Part shown: in pieces, positions 9,605 to 18,382 of the stretch
Position numbering within the stretch: position 1 is the stretch's first letter
Layout of the letters: every line of letters starts with the position of its first letter
NCBI RefSeq assembly: GCF_900129035.1
Contig: NZ_FQTW01000006.1
Span: 1 to 64,000 of the forward strand
Origin: Psychroflexus salarius
GTDB lineage: Bacteria; Bacteroidota; Bacteroidia; Flavobacteriales; Flavobacteriaceae
Direction: 5' to 3'
Length of the DNA stretch: 64,000 nt
Notes under the pieces: model-generated
The model's input: the letters and a program-made list of their open reading frames with translations, nothing else
The model's database searches: none
What the model was told of the DNA's origin: nothing
Position numbers and translations under genes: made by a program

Positions 9605-9952
9605 TTAATCACGTTTAACTATGGCAAAATAGTCATTTCCGATGTCTAAATAACCTTGATTATAAACAAAGTAATAAACACTGCCTTTTTTGGTTTTATA
9701 AATGCTGGTAAATAATTTAAAATTAAAACCTTTAGCAATTAGAGTTTGACGATTGACTTTGGTTTTGTCTACTGGGTTAAGTTCATTTAAAATGCGGTAG
9801 TTCTTTCGTAACTGATTATTAGTGTTACGCACCACTTTAGTTTGGTCTCTATTACGCTTATTATTAAATGCATTGCGGCAATAATCAGAGCAAAAACGCT
9901 TATCGCTTCTGCCCGAAAATGGCTCCTGACATTCTTCACAGAGTCGTTTCAT
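9605..9952 (-). CDS. Small zinc-ribbon protein of unknown function
   Basis: 115 residues. The N-terminus has a C5-x2-C8 pair and a C21-x3-C25 pair (KRLCEEC and FCSDYCRNAF), which looks like a treble-clef or zinc-ribbon fold. The rest is basic and carries no motif I recognise (C-terminal part aromatic: YYFVYNQGY). It has no signal peptide, so it is cytoplasmic. It lies directly upstream of the M28 peptidase gene with a 3-bp gap, so they share a transcript. Similar conserved hypothetical proteins occur in Flavobacteriaceae; nucleic-acid binding is possible but unproven. Confidence 0.75.
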   Translation of the reverse strand: MKRLCEECQEPFSGRSDKRFCSDYCRNAFNNKRNRDQTKVVRNTNNQLRKNYRILNELNPVDKTKVNRQTLIAKGFNFKLFTSIYKTKKGSVYYFVYNQGYLDIGNDYFAIVKRD

Positions 9953-10026
9953 AATAGCAATATTTAAAAGAGTTTTTGGTTAGTTTAGACTAATATACAC
10001 ATTTATGATGAACTCTATAAATCAAA

Positions 10027-10054
10027 AAAGCCGCTAAATTAATTTAGCGGCTTT
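10027..10054 (-). terminator. Intrinsic terminator after the OmpA-family gene
   Basis: A perfect inverted repeat (AAGCCGCTAAATT and its complement, 13-bp arms) is followed on the minus strand by a T-run (plus-strand A-run 10024-10029). It lies 20 bp past the stop of the gene ending at 10075. Confidence 0.85.
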
Positions 10055-10074
10055 ACTTAATTATAAAATTTAAT

Positions 10075-11964
10075 TTATTCTACGATAATAAATTCAGATC
10101 GTCTGTTCTCTTCATGCTCTTCTTCTGTACAACCATTTGCACAGTCATTAATAGGTTCTTCTTCACCTTTACCTACACCAGAAACACGTGAAGCATCAAT
10201 ACCTTGAGAAATAATATAATCTACTGTGCTTTGTGCTCTTTTTTCTGACAAACGTTTATTGTAAGCAGCTGGACCACGTCTATCAGTATGACTTTCAATT
10301 CTAATCACAACATCAGAGTATTCTTTTAGAACTTCAACAATACGGTCTAAGCCAAGCGCTGCTTCAGGTCTAATAGTTGCTTTATCAAATTCGAAAAAGA
10401 TGTTCTTAAGTGTCACAGAACGATCTTCAATAAGATCTTTGACTGGAACCATCGGAATAGTAACTACCATCTGTTCACCTTCAGCAGTAATGCGTTTTGA
10501 AGCACTCTCAAATTTATCTTTATTAGCTTGGAAATCATATTCTAAATCCATTAATAAAATCGTACTAGCCTTACCAGCTTTATCGGTTTTAAGCTTTGTA
10601 ATTTCATCACCGTTATCCTCGTAAACAATAACTTCTGCAGCTTCGATAGGCTCTTGTGTTTCAGAATTGACAAGGTTTACAATAACCATGGTTTGATCTA
10701 GTGGCTCTATTAAATTTGCTTGGTATATATCATCATCTAATGAATTTTTTCCGCGATTAGATGAGACATAACCTGACTTCATGGCAACCATATAAGTAAA
10801 TGAAAAATCATCTGCAGATGAGTTCACAGGTTTACCTATATTTCTTGGTTTTACATAATTACCACTATCATTTAAATTAGCATAAAATACGTCTAAACCG
10901 CCTAAACCTAAATGGCCATCACTAGAAAAATACAAGCGTTGGTCTTGATCTACAAATGGGAAACTTTCACGTCCAGGTGTATTAATCTCTTCACCTAGAT
11001 TTTCTGGCTCTCCAAAACTACCATCATTATTTATAGCGACTTTATAGATGTCAGACTCACCAAAGCCGCCAGGTCTATCACTTGAAAAATATAGCGTTTT
11101 ATTATCAGGACTTAGCGCTGGTGAACCGGTTGAATAATTTGAACTATTGATTGGTAATTCTTGAATATCAGCCCATTGTCCATCACGTAAAGACGCTTTA
11201 TAAATTTTGAGGCGACCAATACCAGTCGAATCTTTTTCGTAATTGCCATCTGTGTAATCATTACGTGTAAAATATAAGGTTTGTGCATCATTTGTAATGG
11301 CAACAGTTCCTTCATGAAATTTAGAGTTAACTTCACCTTCTAACTCAACTTCATTTTTAAATGTTCCGCCAACATTACTAGCAACAAATATGTCAAGTGT
11401 TGGTTGGTCGTTCCAACCGTAAGTTCGTCTCGATTTATTTCTAGCGGAAACAAAAAATAACTTGCCGTCATATTCATAAGCCCCAAAATCTTGAAATTCT
11501 GAGTTCAACTCTAAACGCTTAACATCAAATTTAGGTTCTGCAAATAAAAGTTTTGAGACATAATTTGGATTTTTCTTAAAAGCAACTGCACGAGCATCTT
11601 GTGGTGCTAATTCAGAAAAATTTCTCATAGCTTCTTTAAACTTATCTAAGCGTTTATTAGCAATAAGCGTTTGTGCATAACCAAGATAATCTTCAGCGCT
11701 TGGCGATTCTGTCATGCCTAAGTAAGTTTTATAATTACGTTCGGCTTCTTCAGTTTTATAAATTTTATAGTTTGAAATAGCTAACTGTTTATAAACATAT
11801 GCATTGGCTTTACCATCTCTAATAAGTTCTTTATAATCTTCAATCGCATCTACATACTCTAGACGATCAAAATGCTTGTCGGCTTTTTTAGTAGATGAAT
11901 TTTGGGCCTGAAGTGTCAATGAACTAATCATGACACTGAGTAAAAATGTATATAATGTTTTCAT
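10075..11964 (-). CDS. OmpA-family protein with TPR and PD40 repeats (PorE/SprE-neighbourhood type)
   Basis: 629 residues. Signal peptide (MKTLYTFLLSVMISSLTLQA), TPR-like helices (~25-140), a WD40-like/PD40 beta-propeller (~165-410; repeats such as LSPDNKTLYFSSDRPGG), a carboxypeptidase-regulatory-like domain (~430-505), then an OmpA peptidoglycan-binding domain (~515-629; FFEFDKATIRPEA and ESHTDRRG). Such proteins are periplasmic and tether T9SS or adhesin complexes to peptidoglycan. The start at 11964 gives a clean signal peptide; a longer reading from 12051 would overlap the PorP/SprF gene and destroy it. It follows the PorP/SprF gene by 19 bp. Confidence 0.92.
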   Translation of the reverse strand: MKTLYTFLLSVMISSLTLQAQNSSTKKADKHFDRLEYVDAIEDYKELIRDGKANAYVYKQLAISNYKIYKTEEAERNYKTYLGMTESPSAEDYLGYAQTLIANKRLDKFKEAMRNFSELAPQDARAVAFKKNPNYVSKLLFAEPKFDVKRLELNSEFQDFGAYEYDGKLFFVSARNKSRRTYGWNDQPTLDIFVASNVGGTFKNEVELEGEVNSKFHEGTVAITNDAQTLYFTRNDYTDGNYEKDSTGIGRLKIYKASLRDGQWADIQELPINSSNYSTGSPALSPDNKTLYFSSDRPGGFGESDIYKVAINNDGSFGEPENLGEEINTPGRESFPFVDQDQRLYFSSDGHLGLGGLDVFYANLNDSGNYVKPRNIGKPVNSSADDFSFTYMVAMKSGYVSSNRGKNSLDDDIYQANLIEPLDQTMVIVNLVNSETQEPIEAAEVIVYEDNGDEITKLKTDKAGKASTILLMDLEYDFQANKDKFESASKRITAEGEQMVVTIPMVPVKDLIEDRSVTLKNIFFEFDKATIRPEAALGLDRIVEVLKEYSDVVIRIESHTDRRGPAAYNKRLSEKRAQSTVDYIISQGIDASRVSGVGKGEEEPINDCANGCTEEEHEENRRSEFIIVE

Positions 11965-11983
11965 GGTTGAAATATCTTGATGA

Positions 11984-12886
11984 TTAGAAATAACGTGGTG
12001 AAATAAATGTTTTTTTCTTGAAGAAAATATCGAAAATAACAAAAGCTTCATATGATGGTTCGTTTAAGTCGTTTGTTGAACTATCATAGGCAAATCCAAG
12101 CTGAAGCCAATCAGTTGCGCGAACGCTCATCAAACCACTTACAGCATCTTCGTAACGGTAAGAAGCACCTATTTCGAATCGATCATAAAATAAGAAGTTG
12201 GCATTAGCATCAAAAGATACAAATGAGCTGAATTCAGATTTTATTAAAGTTGAAGGTTTAAACTTCAAATAGTCGGTAAGTTGGAATACATAACCAGCGG
12301 TTAAAAAATAATGCTGTTCTTGAGTTCCAAAGCCTCTACCGTTTTTATCAAGGTAAGTTTCACTTAAAAAATTCGGTACGGATAAGCCAACGTAATAATT
12401 ATCTGAATATAAAAATAAACCTGCACCTAAATTAACGAAAGACTCTGAAACATTTGGTGAAAAAGCTGAGTCATTTTGTTGTGCTAAGTCTATAAAACCG
12501 ATATCTTGAAAAGTTGCACCTGCTTTTATACCAAAAGCTAATTTGTGCTTCGCATCTAGATTAATAGTGTAAGATATGTCAGTATAGATATTTGTTTCTT
12601 CTACAGGTCCGATTTGGTCTTGAATGCCTGATAAACCAATACCTAAACCGTTATTAAGTGGTGTGTGTGCAGCAAAGGTAAAAGTTTGAGGAGCACCTTC
12701 AATTCCTGACCATTGGTCTCTAAATAATAATCCTAAAGATAAATTTTCTTTAGAACCTGCATAGGCAGGATTCACCACATTCATGTTGTACATGTATTGG
12801 GTGTATTGCGGATCTTGTTGAGCCTTTGAATGATGACTAATCAGCAAAAATGAAATACAAGCTGATAGTATATAAAACTTTTTCAT
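11984..12886 (-). CDS. PorP/SprF family type IX secretion outer-membrane protein
   Basis: 300 residues. A signal peptide ends near SKA-Q (residues 20-23), followed by the PorP/SprF signature DPQYTQYMYN and NPAYAGS, then alternating amphipathic beta strands typical of an outer-membrane barrel. SprF-like proteins are required for secretion or anchoring of type-B-CTD cargo, notably SprB in Flavobacterium johnsoniae. Here it lies between a giant type-B cargo gene and an OmpA-family gene, the standard cargo-SprF-OmpA layout, so it most likely serves the cargo encoded at 12955-16950. Confidence 0.93.
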   Translation of the reverse strand: MKKFYILSACISFLLISHHSKAQQDPQYTQYMYNMNVVNPAYAGSKENLSLGLLFRDQWSGIEGAPQTFTFAAHTPLNNGLGIGLSGIQDQIGPVEETNIYTDISYTINLDAKHKLAFGIKAGATFQDIGFIDLAQQNDSAFSPNVSESFVNLGAGLFLYSDNYYVGLSVPNFLSETYLDKNGRGFGTQEQHYFLTAGYVFQLTDYLKFKPSTLIKSEFSSFVSFDANANFLFYDRFEIGASYRYEDAVSGLMSVRATDWLQLGFAYDSSTNDLNEPSYEAFVIFDIFFKKKTFISPRYF

Positions 12887-12918
12887 GTGAGTGTAATTTA
12901 TGATATGTTAAACTTAAA

Positions 12919-12941
12919 ACCAACCTGCATTGCAGGTTGGT
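12919..12941 (-). terminator. Hairpin between the adhesin and PorP/SprF genes (terminator or attenuator)
   Basis: Inverted repeat ACCAACCTGCA / TGCAGGTTGGT followed on the minus strand by TTTTAAG. It lies 14 bp past the adhesin stop and 33 bp before the SprF-like start. The short U-run suggests partial termination, giving more adhesin than SprF/OmpA mRNA, or 3'-end protection. Confidence 0.6.
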
Positions 12942-12954
12942 ATTTAGTTATTTA

Positions 12955-15900
12955 TTAGTTGCGTTTGATGTATATCCAACCTGTTTTTTGACGACCAAAT
13001 ACAGGATCTTCATTTCTAAGTTTTATAACATAGAAGTAAGTTCCATTAATTAACTTGTCCCCTTCATCAGATTGCCCGTTAAACTCATTAACGTAATCTT
13101 TTAAGAAAAATACAGAACGTCCATTTCTATCAAAGATTTCAACACTTTCAATTCCTGATCTATCATTTAAGAAAGCTAGATCTAATACATCATTTTCACC
13201 TGGAGTTTCATCTGGAGATAAGCCTTGAGTGATCTTACAACCTGCATTTTCATAAGGTGCAATTTCAATATCTGTAACTAACAAGTTGCTTGTGGCTGTA
13301 CAATTGTCAATGTTAATTACGCAATAATATTCATCATTAAAAACACCTTGTTCGTCATAAACTACGGTTATGCTTGATGTTGTCTCAGGAAGCTGAACAT
13401 CATTTTTATACCATGTAAATTCAACTTCGTCTGCTGTAGCGTTTGTTAAGCTTGTTTCAAGTACCACTTCGTAAACTGGAATGTCAGGAGTTCCTGTACC
13501 ATCTTCACAATAATTTAAAACAGTGTCTATTGAAGCAGAAGGCACAACATCAACTAAAATATCATCACGTTCTTCGATTGTGACACTACCTGTTGATGAA
13601 CAGCTTGTACCATTTGGTGTTACAGTGACTTCATAAGTACCATAATCTGTTGGTGTTAACGTTGAAGTAGTTGCACCATTAATTACAGCGCCATCTAGAG
13701 TCCATTCATAAGTAACCTCAGCGTCAGTGTAATTTGAAGCAGTAGCATCAAGAACTTCTGAAGCTAAGTCACACGAAATAAGTGTTTCCGCTCCAAGGTC
13801 AATTTCAGGCGATACATTAAATGTATAATCTACTGAGTTGGTTACTGGACAACCGTCGATGGTTACTGTTACTTCATATGTTCCTGTTGTATTCACTTCA
13901 ATAGAAGACGTAGTTTCACCAGTTGACCAAGCGTATGTTGCATTGGCAGCATCTCCATCAATTATGTTTGCTGTAATAGTTTGAGGATCTGCATCACAAA
14001 GCACTTGATCTTGACCTAAGTCAACTTCAAAAGCACCACCTTGGACTGGGAATATAAATTCAGTTTCACAAACCTGAGGCTCTCCAGTTGCTGAACCGTT
14101 AGAGGTTGTTACAATAACCGAATATTCACCGCCTTGAGTTACACTATGAGTTGGGTCTGTTGCGCCTGAAATTTCATTACCATCTAAAAACCACTGATGA
14201 TCAACTGAACCATAACTATCACTATTGGCTGGTGTAGCATCTAGGTTAATTGTTTGTCCTTCACAAACCACAAGATCTTGAGGTACTGTAATTTCTGGTT
14301 CTTCTTCAATAACAACAGTAAAGAATTCACGCTCTTCTAAAAATGTTCCTGTTTCAAAAGTTTGAACAAAATACTGTCCAGAAACATCTGTTGTATAATC
14401 TTCATTAAAGGCGTCTTGTTCATTTATGGCTACATAGTCATCTAATGCTTCATCAAAAGCATACCATTGATATGCTGCTATATCAGCTGGATCAAATTCA
14501 GAAATCATAGTCACTTCTTCTCCTGCACAAGCTCTGATGGTGTTTTCAAAGACTAAATCACAATTGGTAGAACCAGCATCAGGCTCACCGAAGTTAGTTT
14601 GACCTAAACTAATATAACCTGGCTGTTGATTAAAATTTGTAATCACAACCGCATAATATTCACCCGCTTGTGCATTAGGAATTGTAAACTCTTCTACTGC
14701 TTGAGCTGAGTAACTACAATCAACCGTATTAGCAGCTGTTAAATCTCCACAATTACTTTCTGCTTCTGTAAAAGGACCATAAGCAATAAAGTCTACATCT
14801 AAGCCGTCACCTATTGGGTTACCATTTTCGTCATAAGCCGTATTTTGAGTAATAGTGAAGCCTAGGTCACCTGTTTCCTGCACTTGCATGAAAAACCAAG
14901 CCGGGTTAGGTTCAGAACCTAAACACCCATAATCAGGACCAGTTTCAGCAACAGACTCAGTTAAGTAGAAATACCCATTAGGAAAAATGAGTGGTTGTGG
15001 GTTCCCTTGATCATCAAATGGCGCACAAAATGGCGCTGACACATCACAAGTAGAATTATCTTCTCCAAATTGTGGTGTCGTTAAACATAATTCGAATTCT
15101 TCATCAGACTGTGTGTCTGAAAAAACACGAATTTTATAGGTTTCACCAATAATCAAGTCTTGAGCTACAATAGCATCACTATCACCAAAATTATCGAATT
15201 CTTCACTACAATATAATTCAGTTAAGTTACCGCAATCATCTGCGTAAATCGCCTGAGATGGTCCGCCAAAACCATCAGTGATAATAGTTGAAGTAATTGT
15301 TGTGGCAGTTGCTGTAAACTCAAACCAAACGTCTTGAGCGGCAGGACCCGCGCAAGACACCGGCACTGAACTTCCTGAAGATTGCTCTAAAGTTCCAAAA
15401 TTTAAAGTTTCACAAAAATTATCTGGGTTTATGACAGCTACTGAAGCACTGTCACAAGTATTGTTAGGTGGCGGACAATTATCTCTAATTACACCACTTG
15501 TAATGGTACAGTTAGCATCATCTTCATTAATCGTTGTAAAACTAACGCCTGTACCAATAGGGTAAGGCCCAAACTGCTCTGTTTGACCGTTAGCTGATAC
15601 ACCTGAAACTGAGTTCCCTTGATCATCTTCAATAGTAATTGAAGTTGCAGTACCTAAATCATCCATCACAACATCTACAAAAAATTGATCGTTAGTACAA
15701 TCATCAACAACATTGTAAGATACATCTTGAAAAACACAAGTTGCACAAGCTACTGTATAATCTATAGGTGTGTATCCTTGTGACGGACAATCAAAAATAC
15801 CATCAGCATCAACTTGAATGTAAATCACACTTCCTGAGGATTGGAAAAACATACCACCGACATTACCATCATCATTTGGTCCATATTCTTCGTCTGGGTT

Positions 15901-16950
15901 TAAGACTGTTGTTCCGTCTGAGTCTAGTATAATAAGTTCGTCAAAGTTATTTTCAACTTGACCTTCATTAATGATTAAATTTAAAGGGGTTCCGTCGTTA
16001 CTAGTGTAAGAAAATTCAGTAATACCACCATTCGTGTAACAAAATGAATTATTAATAGACCCAACACTACAATCAACTATTTCGTGCGGATTAGTTTCTG
16101 TTGTAAAACTAAATTCTTGACAACCTGTTGCGTTACCAACGCTATTGTAAGGCACTATGGTTACGTAAAACGTAGCATCATATTGATCTAAAGCGCCTGG
16201 CAACACATTGTTAATTTGTGTAGAAGAACCCACATCTTCGTTATCTAAAATATCTGTACCTCCAGGTGTTGTTCCAACACTAACTAAATAGCCACTTGGC
16301 AAACCTGTAGCAGGCGACCATTCTAATGGTGTAGCGATATTAACATCAGTTGCGCCATCAGCTGGAGTTGTCATTACCACGTCACAATTTGGTGGTGCAT
16401 TGAGCACTTGCGTACCACTAATATTATCTAACACAAACCTAAAACCTTGAACATTTCTGTTAACAACATAGCGTAATTTAAAATCCGCACCATTAGGTAA
16501 ATCGGCAGCGGCAACTGTAAAAGTTGGTGCTGCAACACAATCTGCACTAGAGGTGTAGTTAGTATCATCAATTGTTCCGAAAGTCGTCCAAGAGCCGCCA
16601 TTATCGGTTGAATATTGAACTTCAGCGGTTCCCCAACCCGATGGAAATGCAGAGCCATCAGCAGCATCGACCACTTTATAGTCAAAGTCTAAGGTGAAGT
16701 CAGTTCCGTTAGATTGACCTGCGATATTCGCAGAAGTTAATTGTGCTGAAAATGAAAAGAATCCCGTAAATGCTGCGTTAGCACTAAGACCTTCACATGC
16801 CGATTCGTCATTAAACTCAAATGGCACAGCTGATGCATTACCAACCCAACCAGTTGGCTGTCCTTGATTGAAGTTTTCGAAAATACCAATTTGACTAAAG
16901 CCAAAATAAGGTATACAAAAAACTAATGTTAATAGTAAAATTTTTTTCAT
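12955..16950 (-). CDS. Giant T9SS type-B sorting-domain surface protein (adhesin-like)
   Basis: 1331 residues. Signal peptide (MKKILLLTLVFCIPYFGFSQ), a choice-of-anchor-J-like N-terminal domain (~22-180), a fibronectin-III-like domain (~188-285), several cysteine-containing beta domains (~290-780), then Ig/PKD-like repeats (~800-1240) with recurring Ile-Asp-Leu/Val-Asp-Leu-Gly and TYEVTVT motifs. The end (~1250-1331; VEIFDRNGRSVF and NGTYFYVIKL) is a type-B T9SS sorting domain of the gliding-motility-associated kind. It is exported by T9SS and probably stays on the surface. First gene of the module with the PorP/SprF and OmpA-family genes. Ligand unknown. Confidence 0.92.
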   Translation of the reverse strand: MKKILLLTLVFCIPYFGFSQIGIFENFNQGQPTGWVGNASAVPFEFNDESACEGLSANAAFTGFFSFSAQLTSANIAGQSNGTDFTLDFDYKVVDAADGSAFPSGWGTAEVQYSTDNGGSWTTFGTIDDTNYTSSADCVAAPTFTVAAADLPNGADFKLRYVVNRNVQGFRFVLDNISGTQVLNAPPNCDVVMTTPADGATDVNIATPLEWSPATGLPSGYLVSVGTTPGGTDILDNEDVGSSTQINNVLPGALDQYDATFYVTIVPYNSVGNATGCQEFSFTTETNPHEIVDCSVGSINNSFCYTNGGITEFSYTSNDGTPLNLIINEGQVENNFDELIILDSDGTTVLNPDEEYGPNDDGNVGGMFFQSSGSVIYIQVDADGIFDCPSQGYTPIDYTVACATCVFQDVSYNVVDDCTNDQFFVDVVMDDLGTATSITIEDDQGNSVSGVSANGQTEQFGPYPIGTGVSFTTINEDDANCTITSGVIRDNCPPPNNTCDSASVAVINPDNFCETLNFGTLEQSSGSSVPVSCAGPAAQDVWFEFTATATTITSTIITDGFGGPSQAIYADDCGNLTELYCSEEFDNFGDSDAIVAQDLIIGETYKIRVFSDTQSDEEFELCLTTPQFGEDNSTCDVSAPFCAPFDDQGNPQPLIFPNGYFYLTESVAETGPDYGCLGSEPNPAWFFMQVQETGDLGFTITQNTAYDENGNPIGDGLDVDFIAYGPFTEAESNCGDLTAANTVDCSYSAQAVEEFTIPNAQAGEYYAVVITNFNQQPGYISLGQTNFGEPDAGSTNCDLVFENTIRACAGEEVTMISEFDPADIAAYQWYAFDEALDDYVAINEQDAFNEDYTTDVSGQYFVQTFETGTFLEEREFFTVVIEEEPEITVPQDLVVCEGQTINLDATPANSDSYGSVDHQWFLDGNEISGATDPTHSVTQGGEYSVIVTTSNGSATGEPQVCETEFIFPVQGGAFEVDLGQDQVLCDADPQTITANIIDGDAANATYAWSTGETTSSIEVNTTGTYEVTVTIDGCPVTNSVDYTFNVSPEIDLGAETLISCDLASEVLDATASNYTDAEVTYEWTLDGAVINGATTSTLTPTDYGTYEVTVTPNGTSCSSTGSVTIEERDDILVDVVPSASIDTVLNYCEDGTGTPDIPVYEVVLETSLTNATADEVEFTWYKNDVQLPETTSSITVVYDEQGVFNDEYYCVINIDNCTATSNLLVTDIEIAPYENAGCKITQGLSPDETPGENDVLDLAFLNDRSGIESVEIFDRNGRSVFFLKDYVNEFNGQSDEGDKLINGTYFYVIKLRNEDPVFGRQKTGWIYIKRN

Positions 16951-17091
16951 GAGGTAAACATTTATTTAGGGCGTGAATATAAAAAAAATGTTAGGAGTAA
17001 GTTAAGGTTTTAATCTGGAAATGAACATCTACTTAAAAAATTAACAAAAAAAGGACTCTAAGCTTCAAAAGAGTATCTAGTATTTTCTTAG

Positions 17092-17099
17092 TATTTTTG
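17092..17099 (+). promoter_or_regulatory. -7 promoter element of hflX
   Basis: TATTTTTG fits TAnnTTTG and lies 18 bp before the chosen ATG at 17118, giving a very short leader. It also overlaps the in-frame TTG at 17097, which is therefore rejected as the start. Confidence 0.5.
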
Positions 17100-17117
17100 T
17101 TTTTTCAAAATAATTTT

Positions 17118-18338
17118 ATGTTAGAGACGCAATCTATTGAATACGAAAAAGCCGTTTTAATCGGTATTATTAATCATCAGCAAAATGAAGAGAAGTCAAA
17201 AGAATATCTTGATGAACTTGAATTTTTAACTTTTACTGCTGGTGGTCAAGTTGTAAAGCGTTTTCAACAAAAACTTGATGTCCCTAACCCCAAAACATTT
17301 ATCGGTACAGGAAAAATTGAAGAAATACGCGAATTTATCAAAGTACATGAAATTGGATCTGCTATTTTTGATGACGAACTTTCTCCAGCTCAACAAAAAA
17401 ACATTGAAAAAATTTTAAAATGCAAAGTTGTAGATCGTACCTATTTAATTCTTGATATTTTTGCTCAGCGCGCTAAAACAAGTTATGCTAGAACACAAGT
17501 TGAACTGGCGCAATATGAGTATTTGCTTCCTAGATTAACAGGACTTTGGACACACCTTGAACGCCAACGCGGTGGTATTGGAATGCGCGGTCCTGGTGAA
17601 ACAGAGATTGAAACTGATAGACGAATTGTTCGAGATAAAATAAGCCTTCTAAAGAAAAAACTTAAAACCATTGACAAGCAAATGGCGGTTCAGCGAGGTA
17701 ATCGCGGCAGTTTAATTCGTGTTTCCTTAATCGGTTATACCAATGTTGGCAAATCAACCTTAATGAATGTGATTAGCAAAAGTAAAGTCTTTGCTGAAAA
17801 CAAACTCTTTGCAACGCTTGACACTACTGTAAGAAAAGTAGTGATTAGGAATTTACCGTTCTTATTAACTGATACCGTTGGTTTTATCAGGAAACTTCCT
17901 ACGCAATTGGTGGAATCTTTCAAATCTACACTTGACGAAGTTAGAGAGGCTGATTTGCTTTTACACGTTGTTGACATTTCACATAAAAATTTTGAAGAAC
18001 ACATTAGCTCTGTTAATGGCATTTTAGAAGACATCAAAGCTCAGGACAAACCTACTATTATGGTGTTTAACAAAATTGACTCCTACCAAGCCGAACCGCT
18101 TGACGAAGATGATTTGAGTACTGAAAAAACAAGCGCTCATTTTAGCTTAGAGGAATGGAAAAACACTTGGATGAACAAATTAGGCGATAATGTATTGTTC
18201 ATTTCAGCAACAGAAAAAGAAAATATGGAAGATTTTAAACGAAAAGTCTATGAAGCTGTTAGAAAAATTCATATTACTCGATTTCCATACAACAATTTCT
18301 TGTATCCTGAATATGACCAAAATTTTGAAGAATTATAA
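17118..18338 (+). CDS. hflX: GTPase HflX
   Basis: 406 residues, of usual length. The N-terminal HflX domain (~1-195, with the RGGIGMRGPGETEIETDRR segment near 155-175) precedes a TRAFAC G domain: G1 GYTNVGKST, G3 DTVGF and G4 NKID. HflX binds the 50S subunit and splits stalled or hibernating ribosomes, hydrolysing GTP. Single-gene unit between a strong plus-strand -7 element and the convergent HTTM gene (44-bp gap). Start at MLETQS because the upstream TTG falls in the promoter. Confidence 0.96.
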   Translation: MLETQSIEYEKAVLIGIINHQQNEEKSKEYLDELEFLTFTAGGQVVKRFQQKLDVPNPKTFIGTGKIEEIREFIKVHEIGSAIFDDELSPAQQKNIEKILKCKVVDRTYLILDIFAQRAKTSYARTQVELAQYEYLLPRLTGLWTHLERQRGGIGMRGPGETEIETDRRIVRDKISLLKKKLKTIDKQMAVQRGNRGSLIRVSLIGYTNVGKSTLMNVISKSKVFAENKLFATLDTTVRKVVIRNLPFLLTDTVGFIRKLPTQLVESFKSTLDEVREADLLLHVVDISHKNFEEHISSVNGILEDIKAQDKPTIMVFNKIDSYQAEPLDEDDLSTEKTSAHFSLEEWKNTWMNKLGDNVLFISATEKENMEDFKRKVYEAVRKIHITRFPYNNFLYPEYDQNFEEL

Positions 18339-18382
18339 TTTTTACTTATTTGAATTTAACAGATTTTATATACCAAACATAA

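Noticed and set aside
11965-12051. Longer start of the OmpA-family gene
   Set aside because: It would overlap the PorP/SprF gene and mask a clear signal peptide starting at 11964.
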